DNA of 64,000 bases from an uncultured Collinsella sp. (GTDB lineage Bacteria > Actinomycetota > Coriobacteriia > Coriobacteriales > Coriobacteriaceae), in contig CAUCLI010000003.1 of the NCBI GenBank assembly GCA_958443615.1, positions 112,818-176,817 on the forward strand, in the 5' to 3' direction. This document shows, in pieces, positions 1-8,041 of this stretch. A program made the translations under genes and the position numbers. The notes beneath the pieces were generated by a model. That model saw only the letters and a program-made list of their open reading frames with translations. It was not told the DNA's origin and made no database searches. Numbering within the stretch: position 1 is the stretch's first letter; each line of letters begins with the position of its first letter.

Positions 1-861
1 CGGGGCAGAAATCCTGACGCCCGGGTAACTCGCGATGACGCGCCACGTACAGGGCGTGCTCGACGAGCTCGGATATCCCCTCGCCCTTTGCAGCGGAAAT
101 GGGCACCACCGGGATACCGAGCATGCCCTCGAGGCGGTTCACGTCGATGGTGCCGCCGTTCGCGGCCACCTCGTCCATCATGTTGAGGGCGAGCACCATG
201 GGACGGTCGAGCTCCATGAGCTGCAGGGTGAGATACAGGTTGCGCTCGATGTTGGTCGCGTCGACGATGTTGATGATGGCGTCGGGCCCCTCCTCGAGAA
301 TGAACCGACGGCTCACCACCTCCTCGCTCGTATAAGGGGAGAGCGAGTAAATCCCGGGCAGATCCGTGATGGTCACATTGTCGTGCCCAGTATGCGGCCG
401 TCCTTGCGGTCGACGGTCACCCCGGGAAAGTTGCCGACATGCTGGTTCGAACCGGTGAGCTGGTTGAACAGCGTGGTCTTGCCGCAATTCTGATTGCCGG
501 CGAGCGCGAACCGCAAAGGCTCGTCGGCGGAGGCGCATTGCCGGCCTATGCGCGGCCGACAGATGCACTCTCCGATGGCGGGGTGTTCGGATGCCGCGGG
601 GACGGGATTCTCACGCGGGGCGTTGTGGGCGTCGTGCACGTCGACGAGCTCTATGCGAGCGGCGTCGGCAAGGCGCAGCGTAAGCTCGTAATCACGAAGC
701 CGAATCTCCACCGGATCGCCCATGGGGGCGTGCTTCATCATGGTGACCTCCGTGCCCGGGGTCAGACCCATGTCCAAGATATGCTGATACAGCGCCGCGT
801 CATCGGAGTCGACCGATGCCACGACGGCGTCCTTGCCGATCTCCAGCTTGTCGAGCCTCAT
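1..861 (-). CDS. feoB: FeoA-FeoB fusion ferrous iron transporter, partial, apparent frameshift
   Basis: N-terminal part of a ferrous iron uptake GTPase whose C-terminal membrane part lies beyond the window start. Residues 1-75 form a FeoA-like SH3 domain and about 118-165 begin the G domain, with the G1 loop GNQNCGKTT at about 122-130 and a NFPGVTVDRK segment. Around codon 158 (386-388) the frame breaks. The first frame ends in LGTTM-stop, while the next frame continues with HDNVTITDLPGIYSLSPYT as FeoB requires. One extra G in the GGG run would restore the frame. The ATG at 861 is preceded by a GAGGAGA ribosome site. FeoA and FeoB are often separate; here they are fused. Either a real frameshift or a homopolymer sequencing error. 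Confidence 0.85.
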
Positions 862-1077
862 ATCGCACCGTCTCCTCAATCGCGCGCCGCCGCGGCGCGC
901 GCCCATACGCCCGCCAGCCAAAGCCGGCGCTGCGGATTCGCATCAGCATTTCATAGTACCGAGGCGCGGAAACGATGTCACGCATGGCAAACTTTTTTCA
1001 TCCGCCGCCATCGGTCGCCGCCATCGGTCGCTGGACGGGCAGAAGGGAGCGACGTCTGCGGGAACAGGGCGGCGCAC

Positions 1078-1806
1078 CTAGATGGGCAGCCCCTCCCCGC
1101 CCAAGTGCGCTGCGGGGTCGGCCACCTCGACCAGGCTGAATGACGCGCCGTCGAACCGGTAGACGAGCACGCAGCAATTGGGGAACGGGCTGGGGAGCTC
1201 CACCTCGGCGGTATGCTCCCAGGTATGGGCGAATGCCTTGCAAGCGGCGCCATGGCTCACCGCGAGCACATTGCCCGAGCGCGGGGCGCCCTCGTCGAGC
1301 GGGCGCAGGGCGCAGGGTTCGACCGGAGCATCCGTGCGACCGGGCACGGGATTGCGCGAGCCAATCGACTGACTTGACGAAACGCCTTCCGGCGCGAAGA
1401 CCGGCCTCGCCTCGTAGTCCCCGCGCATCACCGCCGCGAGCGTCGAGGTCAGGCGCGCTTCGAGCTCCAACTCCGGCTCGCCGCCAAACGAAACCGGATA
1501 ATCCCCCATAGGCTTGGGCAACGCCAGCACGTCGGTGCCCTCGAGATCGCCGAACGAGCGCTCGCGCAGGCCCTCGAGACGCTGATAGGGCCCCGCCCAG
1601 AGAAGCTCCATCGTCCCGCACGCGCGCTCGGCAGGCGAGCTGAACGCCGCATCAAAGCGCACGCCGCGCTCTCCCAGCCACGATGCCGCGGCGCGGGCCT
1701 GCTCGCGGCCCAGATCCGTGAGAGGGGAATCGCAGCGCCCTTGAATGAGCAATCGGGTGTTGAACACCGTCTGGCCGTGTCGAACGAGATACAACGTTGT
1801 AAACAT
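1078..1806 (-). CDS. histidine phosphatase family protein
   Basis: A 242-residue phosphoglycerate-mutase-like enzyme of the histidine phosphatase superfamily. The RHG catalytic motif is at residues 9-11 (LVRHGQT), followed by SPLTDLGREQA, a LRERSFGDLEG segment with the expected acid, and the second catalytic histidine in VSHGAACKAF. Family members remove phosphate from small metabolites or proteins; the substrate cannot be read from the sequence. Monocistronic, with a GGAG ribosome site just upstream of the ATG. There is a Ser-rich insertion near residue 150 before the second histidine segment. Confidence 0.85.
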   Translation of the reverse strand: MFTTLYLVRHGQTVFNTRLLIQGRCDSPLTDLGREQARAAASWLGERGVRFDAAFSSPAERACGTMELLWAGPYQRLEGLRERSFGDLEGTDVLALPKPMGDYPVSFGGEPELELEARLTSTLAAVMRGDYEARPVFAPEGVSSSQSIGSRNPVPGRTDAPVEPCALRPLDEGAPRSGNVLAVSHGAACKAFAHTWEHTAEVELPSPFPNCCVLVYRFDGASFSLVEVADPAAHLGGEGLPI

Positions 1807-1969
1807 GGATGCTCCTCCAGGGTTCGACTATGAGGCGCCGTGGCGGATGGGGCGACACGTCCTGCGACGCGCATCGGTCGCGTTTGCAAGACCCCGCCGC
1901 GAGGGCGCGAACTCGCGATTCCACGGCAACGGTCTCCCAACCGCGTGCGCCTATATATTTTGATCGCAA

Positions 1970-2090
1970 AGTGCCAAGCTGCAACAGGATGGCATTTTAC
2001 GACCGTTCTCCAGCCTCATCGCTCTCAGAAATGGTCGTAAAATGCCGAGCTGTATCAGATTGGCACGTTACGACCATTCCCTTGCGCGCT
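1970..2090. repeat. compound direct and inverted repeat in the spacer
   Basis: A perfect 14-base inverted pair, GGCATTTTACGACC at 1991-2004 and its complement at 2033-2046. In addition, a roughly 35-base direct copy of the left side (GTGCCAAGCTG then CAGGATGGCA and TTACGACC) recurs at about 2041-2084 with around 80 percent match. The inverted pair alone could form a hairpin. No gene was recognised between 1807 and 2306 apart from these repeats. Confidence 0.75.
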
Positions 2091-2122
2091 CACGATTCTA
2101 CGCACGCGTGCCACCCGCTCCG

Positions 2123-2219
2123 CAGCACCTTGCTCCGCCGCACCCGCCCCGCCGCACCTTGCTCCGCCGCACCCGCCCCGCCGCACCTTGCTCCGCCGCA
2201 CCTTGCCCCGCCGCACCTT
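2123..2219. repeat. short tandem repeat, about 29-base unit
   Basis: Imperfect tandem copies of a C-rich unit beginning GCACCTTGCTCCGCCGCACC, nearly identical in the first two copies and shortened in the last. It lies in the 500-base spacer before the gene at 2307. No coding function is apparent. Confidence 0.75.
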
Positions 2220-2306
2220 CATATTGGCTCGAGGATGCGCGTGGCACGGGGAGACGGCACGAGGTACAGTACTCCGTACGGCTTTCGGGACAGAAAGGGC
2301 GAGACC

Positions 2307-2960
2307 ATGACACACACCCCCATCGAACGCGAGGAGCCGCCGCGCGAGCGCACCGCGCTCCCCGTCCGGCTCGCCCTTGTCGACGCGGGACTCAGCGCGC
2401 CAGCGGCGTGTCTGGGGCATCTCTCGCACGACCTGCTCGAGGCCTTGGATGTCTACGAACGCCATCTCCCCCTGCCCGCATACGGCGCCGCGCGCGCGAT
2501 CGAATCCCACACCTACCTCCTCTCTCCCACTAATGGAGACGTGAAACGCGTGTGGAGCGAACTGCGCGAGCAGTCGCTACGCGACGAGCAGGCGGACCTC
2601 CCCCGCCGCGCGCTTCTCTACGGACTCGCATGCACCGATGACCACGACTCCGCCGCAGCTCGCAAGGCACTTGACGAACTCGGCGCCGCATGCGATTCCG
2701 TTGGGATCCCGTGGGGCGGAGGCATCGCCGTGGGCGGCGGCCTGCTCGTGAGCGCCTCCGCGCGCAGCCCGCGCATGGGCCGCATGCGCCGACGTCGCTC
2801 CGAGGCGATCGACATGCTCATTGCCGCCATACGCTCGAGCTGCGGCGTGAGCACTCTGCCCAATCAGAACTCATCGGACCTCATCATCGCGTCATGCCCG
2901 GTCCCGCGCTTCCTCTACGCCCCCATCTGCAGGGCATGCCGGAACTATCGCTGGGAATAA
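2307..2960 (+). CDS. hypothetical protein, possibly flavodoxin-like
   Basis: A 217-residue protein I do not recognise with confidence. The glycine-rich stretch GIAVGGGLLVSAS followed by a basic segment and an alpha-helical tail is loosely like the C-terminal half of NADPH-dependent FMN reductase-like flavoproteins, but the N-terminal phosphate loop is not visible. The C-terminus is rich in Arg and Cys (CRACRNYRWE). The ATG at 2307 has only a weak AAAGGGCGAG site; the frame stays open upstream to about 1809, but that part covers the repeats and looks non-coding. Stands alone before the sdpR promoter. Confidence 0.5.
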   Translation: MTHTPIEREEPPRERTALPVRLALVDAGLSAPAACLGHLSHDLLEALDVYERHLPLPAYGAARAIESHTYLLSPTNGDVKRVWSELREQSLRDEQADLPRRALLYGLACTDDHDSAAARKALDELGAACDSVGIPWGGGIAVGGGLLVSASARSPRMGRMRRRRSEAIDMLIAAIRSSCGVSTLPNQNSSDLIIASCPVPRFLYAPICRACRNYRWE

Positions 2961-2996
2961 TCGGGTCGCTGTCCCTCCATCCGGCACATATAGACG

Positions 2997-3014
2997 ATTA
3001 GAAGTTTGTCTAAA
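2997..3014. promoter_or_regulatory. upstream SdpR/ArsR-type operator copy
   Basis: TTAGA-N6-TCTAA palindrome (ATTAGAAGTTTGTCTAAA), the same arrangement as the copy over the -10 box 35 bases downstream. Two matching palindromes upstream of a winged-helix repressor suggest cooperative autoregulation. Inferred from pattern only. Confidence 0.55.
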
Positions 3015-3020
3015 TACTTC

Positions 3021-3049
3021 TTGACTTCATTATTAGATGAATGTCTAAT
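3021..3049 (+). promoter_or_regulatory. sdpRI promoter with overlapping operator
   Basis: A -35 box TTGACT (3021-3026), a 17-base spacer and a -10 box TCTAAT (3044-3049) form a strong sigma-A-type promoter. The palindrome TTAGATGAATGTCTAA at 3033-3048 covers the spacer and -10 box, so a bound repressor would block polymerase. The leader to the sdpR ATG is about 110 bases. Confidence 0.7.
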
Positions 3050-3165
3050 TGTCTAACGTTCAGCCGCGAGTCGATTCGTCCGCACAACCGCTTGGCACAT
3101 GTGCACGGTGCCGGCGCATCACCGACGTGAGACCGCGCATACCTACGAACCTTCAAGGAGGACAC

Positions 3166-3444
3166 ATGGGAGGAGAGGCCTTCAAGGCGCTCGCCGACCC
3201 CACTCGCAGGCACATCCTTGAACTGCTGCGAGGCGGGGACCTCACCGCCGGCGAGATCGCCGGGCACTTCGACATGACCAAGCCCTCGCTCAGCCATCAC
3301 CTGAGCGCCCTCAAGGCCGCGGGGCTCGTCGACGCCGAGCGCGACGGTCAAAACATCATCTACAGCCTGAACACCTCGGTCCTGCAGGACCTCATGAGCT
3401 GGTTCTACACCCTCACCGATAGGAGCGAAACAAATGACCGATAA
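3166..3444 (+). CDS. sdpR: ArsR/SdpR-family autorepressor
   Basis: A 92-residue winged-helix repressor. It begins EAFKALADPTRRHILELL, followed by the helix-turn-helix MTKPSLSHHLSALKAAGLV and a wing with RDGQNIIYSLN, which is the SdpR-like branch without metal-binding cysteines. The ATG at 3166 follows AAGGAGG; the frame is open upstream to 3049 but lacks a ribosome site there. Its end overlaps sdpI by 11 bases, so the two are translationally coupled. In Bacillus, SdpR represses its own operon and is sequestered at the membrane by SdpI; the paired operators upstream fit this. Confidence 0.85.
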   Translation: MGGEAFKALADPTRRHILELLRGGDLTAGEIAGHFDMTKPSLSHHLSALKAAGLVDAERDGQNIIYSLNTSVLQDLMSWFYTLTDRSETNDR

Positions 3445-4195
3445 GGATCTGAAGACGCCGGGCACCGAAGGCCGGACCCAGGACGGCACCGAAAGGGATG
3501 CGCGGCCGGGCGCGAACCCGCTTTCCCGCAAGACGATGACGGTCCTCGCCGTCCTCTGCGTCGCGAGCTTCCTGGCACATCTCGCCCTGCTCCCCCGGAT
3601 GCCCGAGATGGTCCCCACGCATTGGGACGCGGCGGGCGACGTGAACGGCTACACGAGCCGCACCGCCATGATCGCGCTCGACGCGCTGCCGCTGCTTTTC
3701 CTCGCCATGTTCCGCGTGCTTCCCGGCATGGACCCGCGCGGCGCCATCTATGCGCGCATGGGGTCGTTCTACACCGGGTTCGCATCGCTGTTCACGATCT
3801 TTTTGATCGGCATGACCTGGACTTCGGAGCTCACGGTGTTCGGCATCCTGCCCGAGACGGGAAGCCCGATCGGGGTCATCACCAGCATCGTGGTGGGCAT
3901 CGGCCTTGTCATGCTCGGCAACTACATGCCCAAGGTCAAGCGCAACTACACCTTTGGGTGCAAGACGCCCTGGGCGCTCGACGACGACCGCAACTGGCGC
4001 CTCACGCACCGTTTTTGCGGTGTGGCCTTTGTACTCGCGGGAATCGCGGCGGTGGTCTCGGGCGTCTGGTCGATGCAGAACGGGGAGGTCGCCTTCTGGA
4101 TGCTCGCGGGCTCCGTGATCGCATCGAGCCTGGGCACCTACGCATATAGCTACCTGGTGTATCGCAATGGCAACCGCCCGCTGAGGACGCGCTAG
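3434..4195 (+). CDS. sdpI: SdpI-family membrane immunity/signal protein
   Basis: A 253-residue integral membrane protein. After a polar 30-residue N-terminus come about six hydrophobic segments. The DUF1648-like motif MPTHWDAAGDVNGYTSR (here VPTHWDAAGDVNGY) is followed by the SdpI motif NYMPKVKRNYTFGCKTPWAL near residue 160. In Bacillus subtilis SdpI protects against the SdpC toxin and captures SdpR. No sdpABC toxin genes are near, so this pair may sense foreign toxins or membrane stress. It is followed by a GC-rich stem shared with the convergent gene. Confidence 0.85.
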   Translation: MTDKDLKTPGTEGRTQDGTERDARPGANPLSRKTMTVLAVLCVASFLAHLALLPRMPEMVPTHWDAAGDVNGYTSRTAMIALDALPLLFLAMFRVLPGMDPRGAIYARMGSFYTGFASLFTIFLIGMTWTSELTVFGILPETGSPIGVITSIVVGIGLVMLGNYMPKVKRNYTFGCKTPWALDDDRNWRLTHRFCGVAFVLAGIAAVVSGVWSMQNGEVAFWMLAGSVIASSLGTYAYSYLVYRNGNRPLRTR

Positions 4196-4208
4196 GAAAT
4201 CGAACGCT

Positions 4209-4263
4209 CGCAGCCTGCCGCCGCCGGTGCGCGATCGCGTGAGCCGGCGGCGCCCCGGCTGCG
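4209..4263. terminator. GC-rich stem-loop between convergent genes
   Basis: Arms CGCAGCCTGCCGCCGCCGG and CCGGCGGCGCCCCGGCTGCG form a long, slightly mismatched stem between the ends of sdpI and the convergent gene at 4278. No T-run follows on either strand, so intrinsic termination is uncertain. Confidence 0.45.
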
Positions 4264-4277
4264 ACGGAAACGACGCC

Positions 4278-4796
4278 CTATTCCGCCGGCGCCGCGGGCG
4301 CAGCCGGCGTATCCGCCGTCATGATATCCCGGGCGATGAGGCTCATGAGGACCAGTTCGTCCACATGGGCCTCATCTTTTATGTTCAGCTCATAGGTGTC
4401 GTTGCGCTCCATGGCGATCTGCTTCGCCTCGACGTAGACCTTGCCGCTCGCATCGCGGACCTCGAATCGGCTCGTCCATCCGCGCGTCATGACAACCTGC
4501 CAGTCGGCGCCCTTGACGATCAGATAGCTCTCGACCGTGCTGGCGGGCGTGCGGAACTTGCGCTTGACGTCGATGACGCGCCCGTCCGCCATGACGACAT
4601 GGTGGGCGCGGTCAGCGTAGTCGAGCCGCACGGAGGTGACGGTGGCGAGCTCGCGGTACTCGGCATCCTTGAACCGCATGAGGCGCGGCGAGGACAACGG
4701 ATCGGTGTCGGCGCAATAGAGGACGCTTCCGTCCATCGCCGTGACCTCGATTTCGCTGTGGACGCTCAGGAGCTTCGATTTGATGCGCAATTTCAT
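4278..4796 (-). CDS. LURP-one-related (LOR) family protein
   Basis: A 172-residue soluble protein with a tubby/LOR-like beta barrel pattern: MKLRIKSKLLSVHSEIEV, a MDGSVLYCAD strand pair, DYADRAHHVVMADGRVID, and a late VRDASGKVYVEAKQIAME hairpin. The tail is Ala/Pro rich. The biochemical role of bacterial members is unknown; relatives bind membranes or lipids. The ATG at 4796 has a GGGAGGGG site. Confidence 0.6.
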   Translation of the reverse strand: MKLRIKSKLLSVHSEIEVTAMDGSVLYCADTDPLSSPRLMRFKDAEYRELATVTSVRLDYADRAHHVVMADGRVIDVKRKFRTPASTVESYLIVKGADWQVVMTRGWTSRFEVRDASGKVYVEAKQIAMERNDTYELNIKDEAHVDELVLMSLIARDIMTADTPAAPAAPAE

Positions 4797-4924
4797 GGTG
4801 TACCCCTCCCATAACAGCGCGATGCATCTACATCTGTGGAGTCTTGTACCCACTCACGCCGCCGTCATGGAGGCTCGTGGGGGCATAAGGCCACCCACTC
4901 TCCGCCCATCCCTTTTTCCAATTG

Positions 4925-5026
4925 AAATTGCCTATGGATTTCTTCCGTTCGAGCGCAGTCAAACGGAAGACTTCCATAGGCAATTTACTCGTAAGCATAG
5001 GCAATTAACTCGTGAGCATAGGCAAT
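4925..5026. repeat. inverted repeat plus direct copies of one arm
   Basis: The arm AAATTGCCTATGGA (4925-4938) pairs with its complement at 4973-4986, and an inner CTTCCGTT/AACGGAAG pair extends the stem. The right-arm word ATAGGCAAT recurs at about 4998 and 5018 with AACTCGTRAGC spacing. It occupies most of the 305-base spacer between 4797 and 5101; nothing else was recognised there. Confidence 0.75.
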
Positions 5027-5101
5027 CTGACCGCACGAGCGCCGGGCGCATGGCTTGGGCGCGAAGCGCCCCATGCGGCGTCGGCGCGAAGGACGGCGCC
5101 G

Positions 5102-5896
5102 CTAACTCAACAGCATGCGGTCGTTGGCGAGCTGGCCGCCGCTGACCTCCTCGAACTTCTGCAGCAGGTCGGGAACGGTCAGCGCGCGCTTCTCCTCGCC
5201 GGCCACGTCGTAGATCACGCGGCCCCCGTGCATCATGATCAGGCGGTTACCGAGACGGATCGCGTCGTTCATGTTGTGCGTAACCATGAGGGTGGTGAGC
5301 TTGCGGTCGTCCACGATCTGCTCGGTGAGCTCGAGCACCTTCGAGGCGGTCTTGGGGTCGAGCGCCGCGGTGTGCTCGTCGAGCAGCAGCACGCGCGGGT
5401 TGGTGAGCGTGGCCATGAGCAGCGTGAGCGCCTGGCGCTGGCCGCCGGACAGCAGGCCGACCTTGGCCTGCATGCGGGTCTCCAGCCCGAGGTCGAGCAT
5501 CTTGAGCAGCTCCGCATACTCCTCGCGCTCGGAGCGCGTGATGCCCCAGCGCAAACCGCGGCGCTGGCCGCGGCGCTTCGCGAGTGCGAGATTCTCCTCG
5601 ATCTGCATGTCGGCGGCGGTGCCGCGCATGGGGTCTTGGAACACGCGGCCCAGGTACTTGGCGCGCTTGGGCTCGGACAGACGCGAGATGTCCTCGCCGT
5701 CCAGCTCGATGGTGCCTGAATCGAGCGGGTACACGCCCGCGATCATGTTGAGCAAGGTGGACTTGCCGGCGCCGTTGCCACCGATGACGGTCACGAAGTC
5801 GCCGTCGGCGAGCGTGAGGTCGACGCCCGTGAGGGCGCGCTTCTCGGTGACGGTGCCGCGGTTGAAGGTCTTCTTCACGTGGGACAGCTTAAGCAT
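5102..5896 (-). CDS. ABC transporter ATP-binding protein (COG1101 type)
   Basis: A 264-residue cytoplasmic ATPase of the uncharacterised TrpXYZ-like importer class. Walker A GGNGAGKST, signature LLSGGQRQAL, Walker B VLLLDEHTAALDP and the switch histidine in MVTHNM are all present. His in LLLDEHTAALD replaces the usual Pro, as is typical of this subfamily. The start at 5896 overlaps the end of the permease gene by 8 bases; a GTG at 5905 is an alternative. It drives uptake through the permease upstream in the operon, with the two lipoproteins as ligand receptors. Confidence 0.9.
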   Translation of the reverse strand: MLKLSHVKKTFNRGTVTEKRALTGVDLTLADGDFVTVIGGNGAGKSTLLNMIAGVYPLDSGTIELDGEDISRLSEPKRAKYLGRVFQDPMRGTAADMQIEENLALAKRRGQRRGLRWGITRSEREEYAELLKMLDLGLETRMQAKVGLLSGGQRQALTLLMATLTNPRVLLLDEHTAALDPKTASKVLELTEQIVDDRKLTTLMVTHNMNDAIRLGNRLIMMHGGRVIYDVAGEEKRALTVPDLLQKFEEVSGGQLANDRMLLS

Positions 5897-6809
5897 CTGC
5901 CTCACCGCCCTTCGAGTAGCTCGCGCGCAGTTTGAACCTCTCCCACACCACGGGCACGCACAGGGCGAGCGCGACGATGATGGCGGACAGGAGCTTCATG
6001 TCGTTGGCGTCCATGCCGAGCTGGAGGACGATGGCGCGGATGAGGAAGTAGACGACCGAACCCATCACGGCGGAGACCAGGCGGCTCTTGAAACCGGTGA
6101 GTTTGCCGGGGGTGAGGCGGCCGAGCACCTCGCCGATGACGATGGCGGCGAGGCCGATGACGATGGCGCCCGTGCCCATGCCGATATCGGCGTATTTCTG
6201 GCTCTGGCAGATCAAGCCGCCGGAAAGGCCGACGAGGGCGTTCGACAGCATGAGGGCGATCATCTTGGTCTTGGCGGTGGAAACGCCGAGTGCGCGGATC
6301 ATGTGCTCGTTGTTGCCGGTGGCACGCAGGGCGCTGCCGATCTCGGTGCCGAAGAACCAGTACAGCAGGGCGATGATGAGCACCGCCACGATGAGGCCGA
6401 CGATGATGGAGCCCGTGTTGGTGGAAAGGCCCGTCATCTCCGTCATGCGGGAGAAGATCGTGTCGTGCTGCAGCAGCGGCGTGTTGGACTTGCCCATGAT
6501 GCGCAGGTTGACCGACCACAGGGCGATCTGCGTGAGGATGCCCGCGAGAATGGCCGGGATCTCGAACACCGTGTGCAAAAAGCCGGTGACGGCGCCGGCG
6601 AGCATGCCGGCGAGCATCGCGGCGATGATCGCGACGAGGGGGTCGACGCCCGCGACGACGAGCACCGCGCAGACGCTTCCCCCGAGCGCGAAGCTGCCGT
6701 CGACCGTGAGGTCGGCGATGTCCAGCAGCTTATAGGTGATGTACACACCCAGGACCATGATGCCCCAGAGAATGCCCTGGGAGACGGCGCCTAGCAGAGC
6801 ACCACTCAT
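5889..6809 (-). CDS. ABC transporter permease (COG4120 type)
   Basis: A 306-residue inner-membrane permease with about eight to nine hydrophobic segments and the characteristic early sequence YKLLDIADLTVDGSFALGG. A cytoplasmic loop GSALRATGNNEHMIRALGV resembles the coupling helix of branched-chain amino acid type permeases. The ATG at 6809 has a GGAGG site. Placed between the lipoprotein genes and the ATPase. Substrate unknown; related TrpXYZ systems are linked to aromatic amino acids by T-box control in streptococci, but no T-box was seen here. Confidence 0.88.
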   Translation of the reverse strand: MSGALLGAVSQGILWGIMVLGVYITYKLLDIADLTVDGSFALGGSVCAVLVVAGVDPLVAIIAAMLAGMLAGAVTGFLHTVFEIPAILAGILTQIALWSVNLRIMGKSNTPLLQHDTIFSRMTEMTGLSTNTGSIIVGLIVAVLIIALLYWFFGTEIGSALRATGNNEHMIRALGVSTAKTKMIALMLSNALVGLSGGLICQSQKYADIGMGTGAIVIGLAAIVIGEVLGRLTPGKLTGFKSRLVSAVMGSVVYFLIRAIVLQLGMDANDMKLLSAIIVALALCVPVVWERFKLRASYSKGGEADA

Positions 6810-6835
6810 GTTGTCCCTCCTTCAGTTTGAGCCAA

Positions 6836-6869
6836 ATGAACCCCGGCGGATGCGCTCGCCGGGGTTCAT
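6836..6869 (-). promoter_or_regulatory. hairpin between substrate-binding protein and permease genes
   Basis: Arms GAACCCCGGCG and CGCCGGGGTTC, extended by ATGAA/TTCAT, with an 8-base loop. Located in the 110-base gap between the second lipoprotein gene and the permease, with no T-run. Such a stem can stabilise the upstream message and give more binding protein than permease. Inference from position. Confidence 0.6.
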
Positions 6870-6919
6870 CGCTATCGCGACAGATATAGATGCGCCGGTC
6901 AGTGTACCATGCGCGCGCC

Positions 6920-7951
6920 TCAGGCGCTCACGTCAGCGCCGCCGGCATCCGCCAGGGCGCTCACATCGATGCCGAGCTCGTCGGCGGTCTTCTGGTTGTA
7001 GACGAGATCGCACTCGTCCGCGGACATGGTCTCAATCGGCATCTCCGCCGGGTCGGCACCCTCCGTGAGGATGCGCACGGCCATCTCGCCCGCACGGCGG
7101 CCGAGCTCCTCGTAGTTGATCGACACGCTCGCCAAACCGCCGGCCTCGACGTGGGCGACCTCACCGCACACCGTGGGGACCTTGTTCTCGTTGGCGATGG
7201 AGGCGATGACGGTCATCGCGGAGGCGATGGTGTTGTCCGTGGGGGTGTAGATGGCGTCCACCTTCCCCATCATGGACTCGACCACCTGCTGGACCTCGTT
7301 GGAGCTAGAGGCGGTGTACTCGACGCCCTCCATACCGAGCGCGTCGAGCTGCTCGGCGGCCAGGTCGATCTGGATCTTGGAGTTGGACTCGGCCGTGCAG
7401 TAGAGCAGTCCGACCTTCTTCGCCTCGGGGACGAGCTGGTGGAGCAGATCGATCTGGTCGGCGACGGGGTTCATGTCGGAGGTGCCGGTGACGTTGCCGC
7501 CCGGCGCCTCATTGTCCTCGACCAGCCCGGAGGCGGCGAAGTCGGTGATGGCGGTGCAGACGATGGGGATATCGGAGGTGGCGCCCGCGACCGCCTGGGC
7601 GGCGGGGGTCGCGATGGCGAGGATCAAGTCGCAACCCTCGTTCACGAGCGTGCTCGCGATGGTCTGGCAGGCGGATTGGTCGTTCTGGGCGTTCTGCTGG
7701 TTGATCTTCGCCCCGATACCGGCCGCCTCGACCGCGGCGACGAAGCCCTTGTTGGCGGCATCGAGCGCGGGGTGCTCGGTGAGCTGCAGCACGCCAATCT
7801 TGAGTGAGGCGTCGGCGCTGTCGGAAGAGCCGGCGTTGGCCGCGGATCCGTCTCCGCAGCCGGAAAGGCCGAGACCGCCCGCCACGGCGAGCGCGGCGGC
7901 GCCGAAGGCGCCCTTCGCAAACGAACGACGGGAGCAAGTCGTGTCAATCAT
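6920..7951 (-). CDS. ABC transporter substrate-binding lipoprotein (COG2984 type), second copy
   Basis: A 343-residue lipoprotein. The N-terminus has CSRRSFAKG followed by a hydrophobic stretch and the lipobox GLSGC, so it is probably exported (possibly by Tat) and lipidated. The mature domain has the COG2984 features IGVLQLTEHPALDAANKGF, the ATPAAQAVAG motif and DIPIV. It is closely similar to the neighbour at 8042, with the same motifs in the same order. Two receptors for one permease could widen substrate range. The ATG at 7951 has TTAGGAGA upstream. Confidence 0.9.
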   Translation of the reverse strand: MIDTTCSRRSFAKGAFGAAALAVAGGLGLSGCGDGSAANAGSSDSADASLKIGVLQLTEHPALDAANKGFVAAVEAAGIGAKINQQNAQNDQSACQTIASTLVNEGCDLILAIATPAAQAVAGATSDIPIVCTAITDFAASGLVEDNEAPGGNVTGTSDMNPVADQIDLLHQLVPEAKKVGLLYCTAESNSKIQIDLAAEQLDALGMEGVEYTASSSNEVQQVVESMMGKVDAIYTPTDNTIASAMTVIASIANENKVPTVCGEVAHVEAGGLASVSINYEELGRRAGEMAVRILTEGADPAEMPIETMSADECDLVYNQKTADELGIDVSALADAGGADVSA

Positions 7952-8041
7952 GAGATTCTCCTAACGCGCCCGAGGGGCGCGGCACGGTTGAAGGAACGAT
8001 GAGGGCGCCGCGCATCCGCGGCGGCTTCCCAGATTCGCAAT

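Noticed and set aside
1809..2306. Upstream extension of the protein starting at 2307
   Set aside because: The extra 166 codons cover the inverted and tandem repeats, giving Ala/Pro repeats with no ribosome site.
5235..6794. A 519-codon plus-strand frame opposite the ABC ATPase and permease genes
   Set aside because: It mirrors two genes in different frames and has no recognisable motif or ribosome site.
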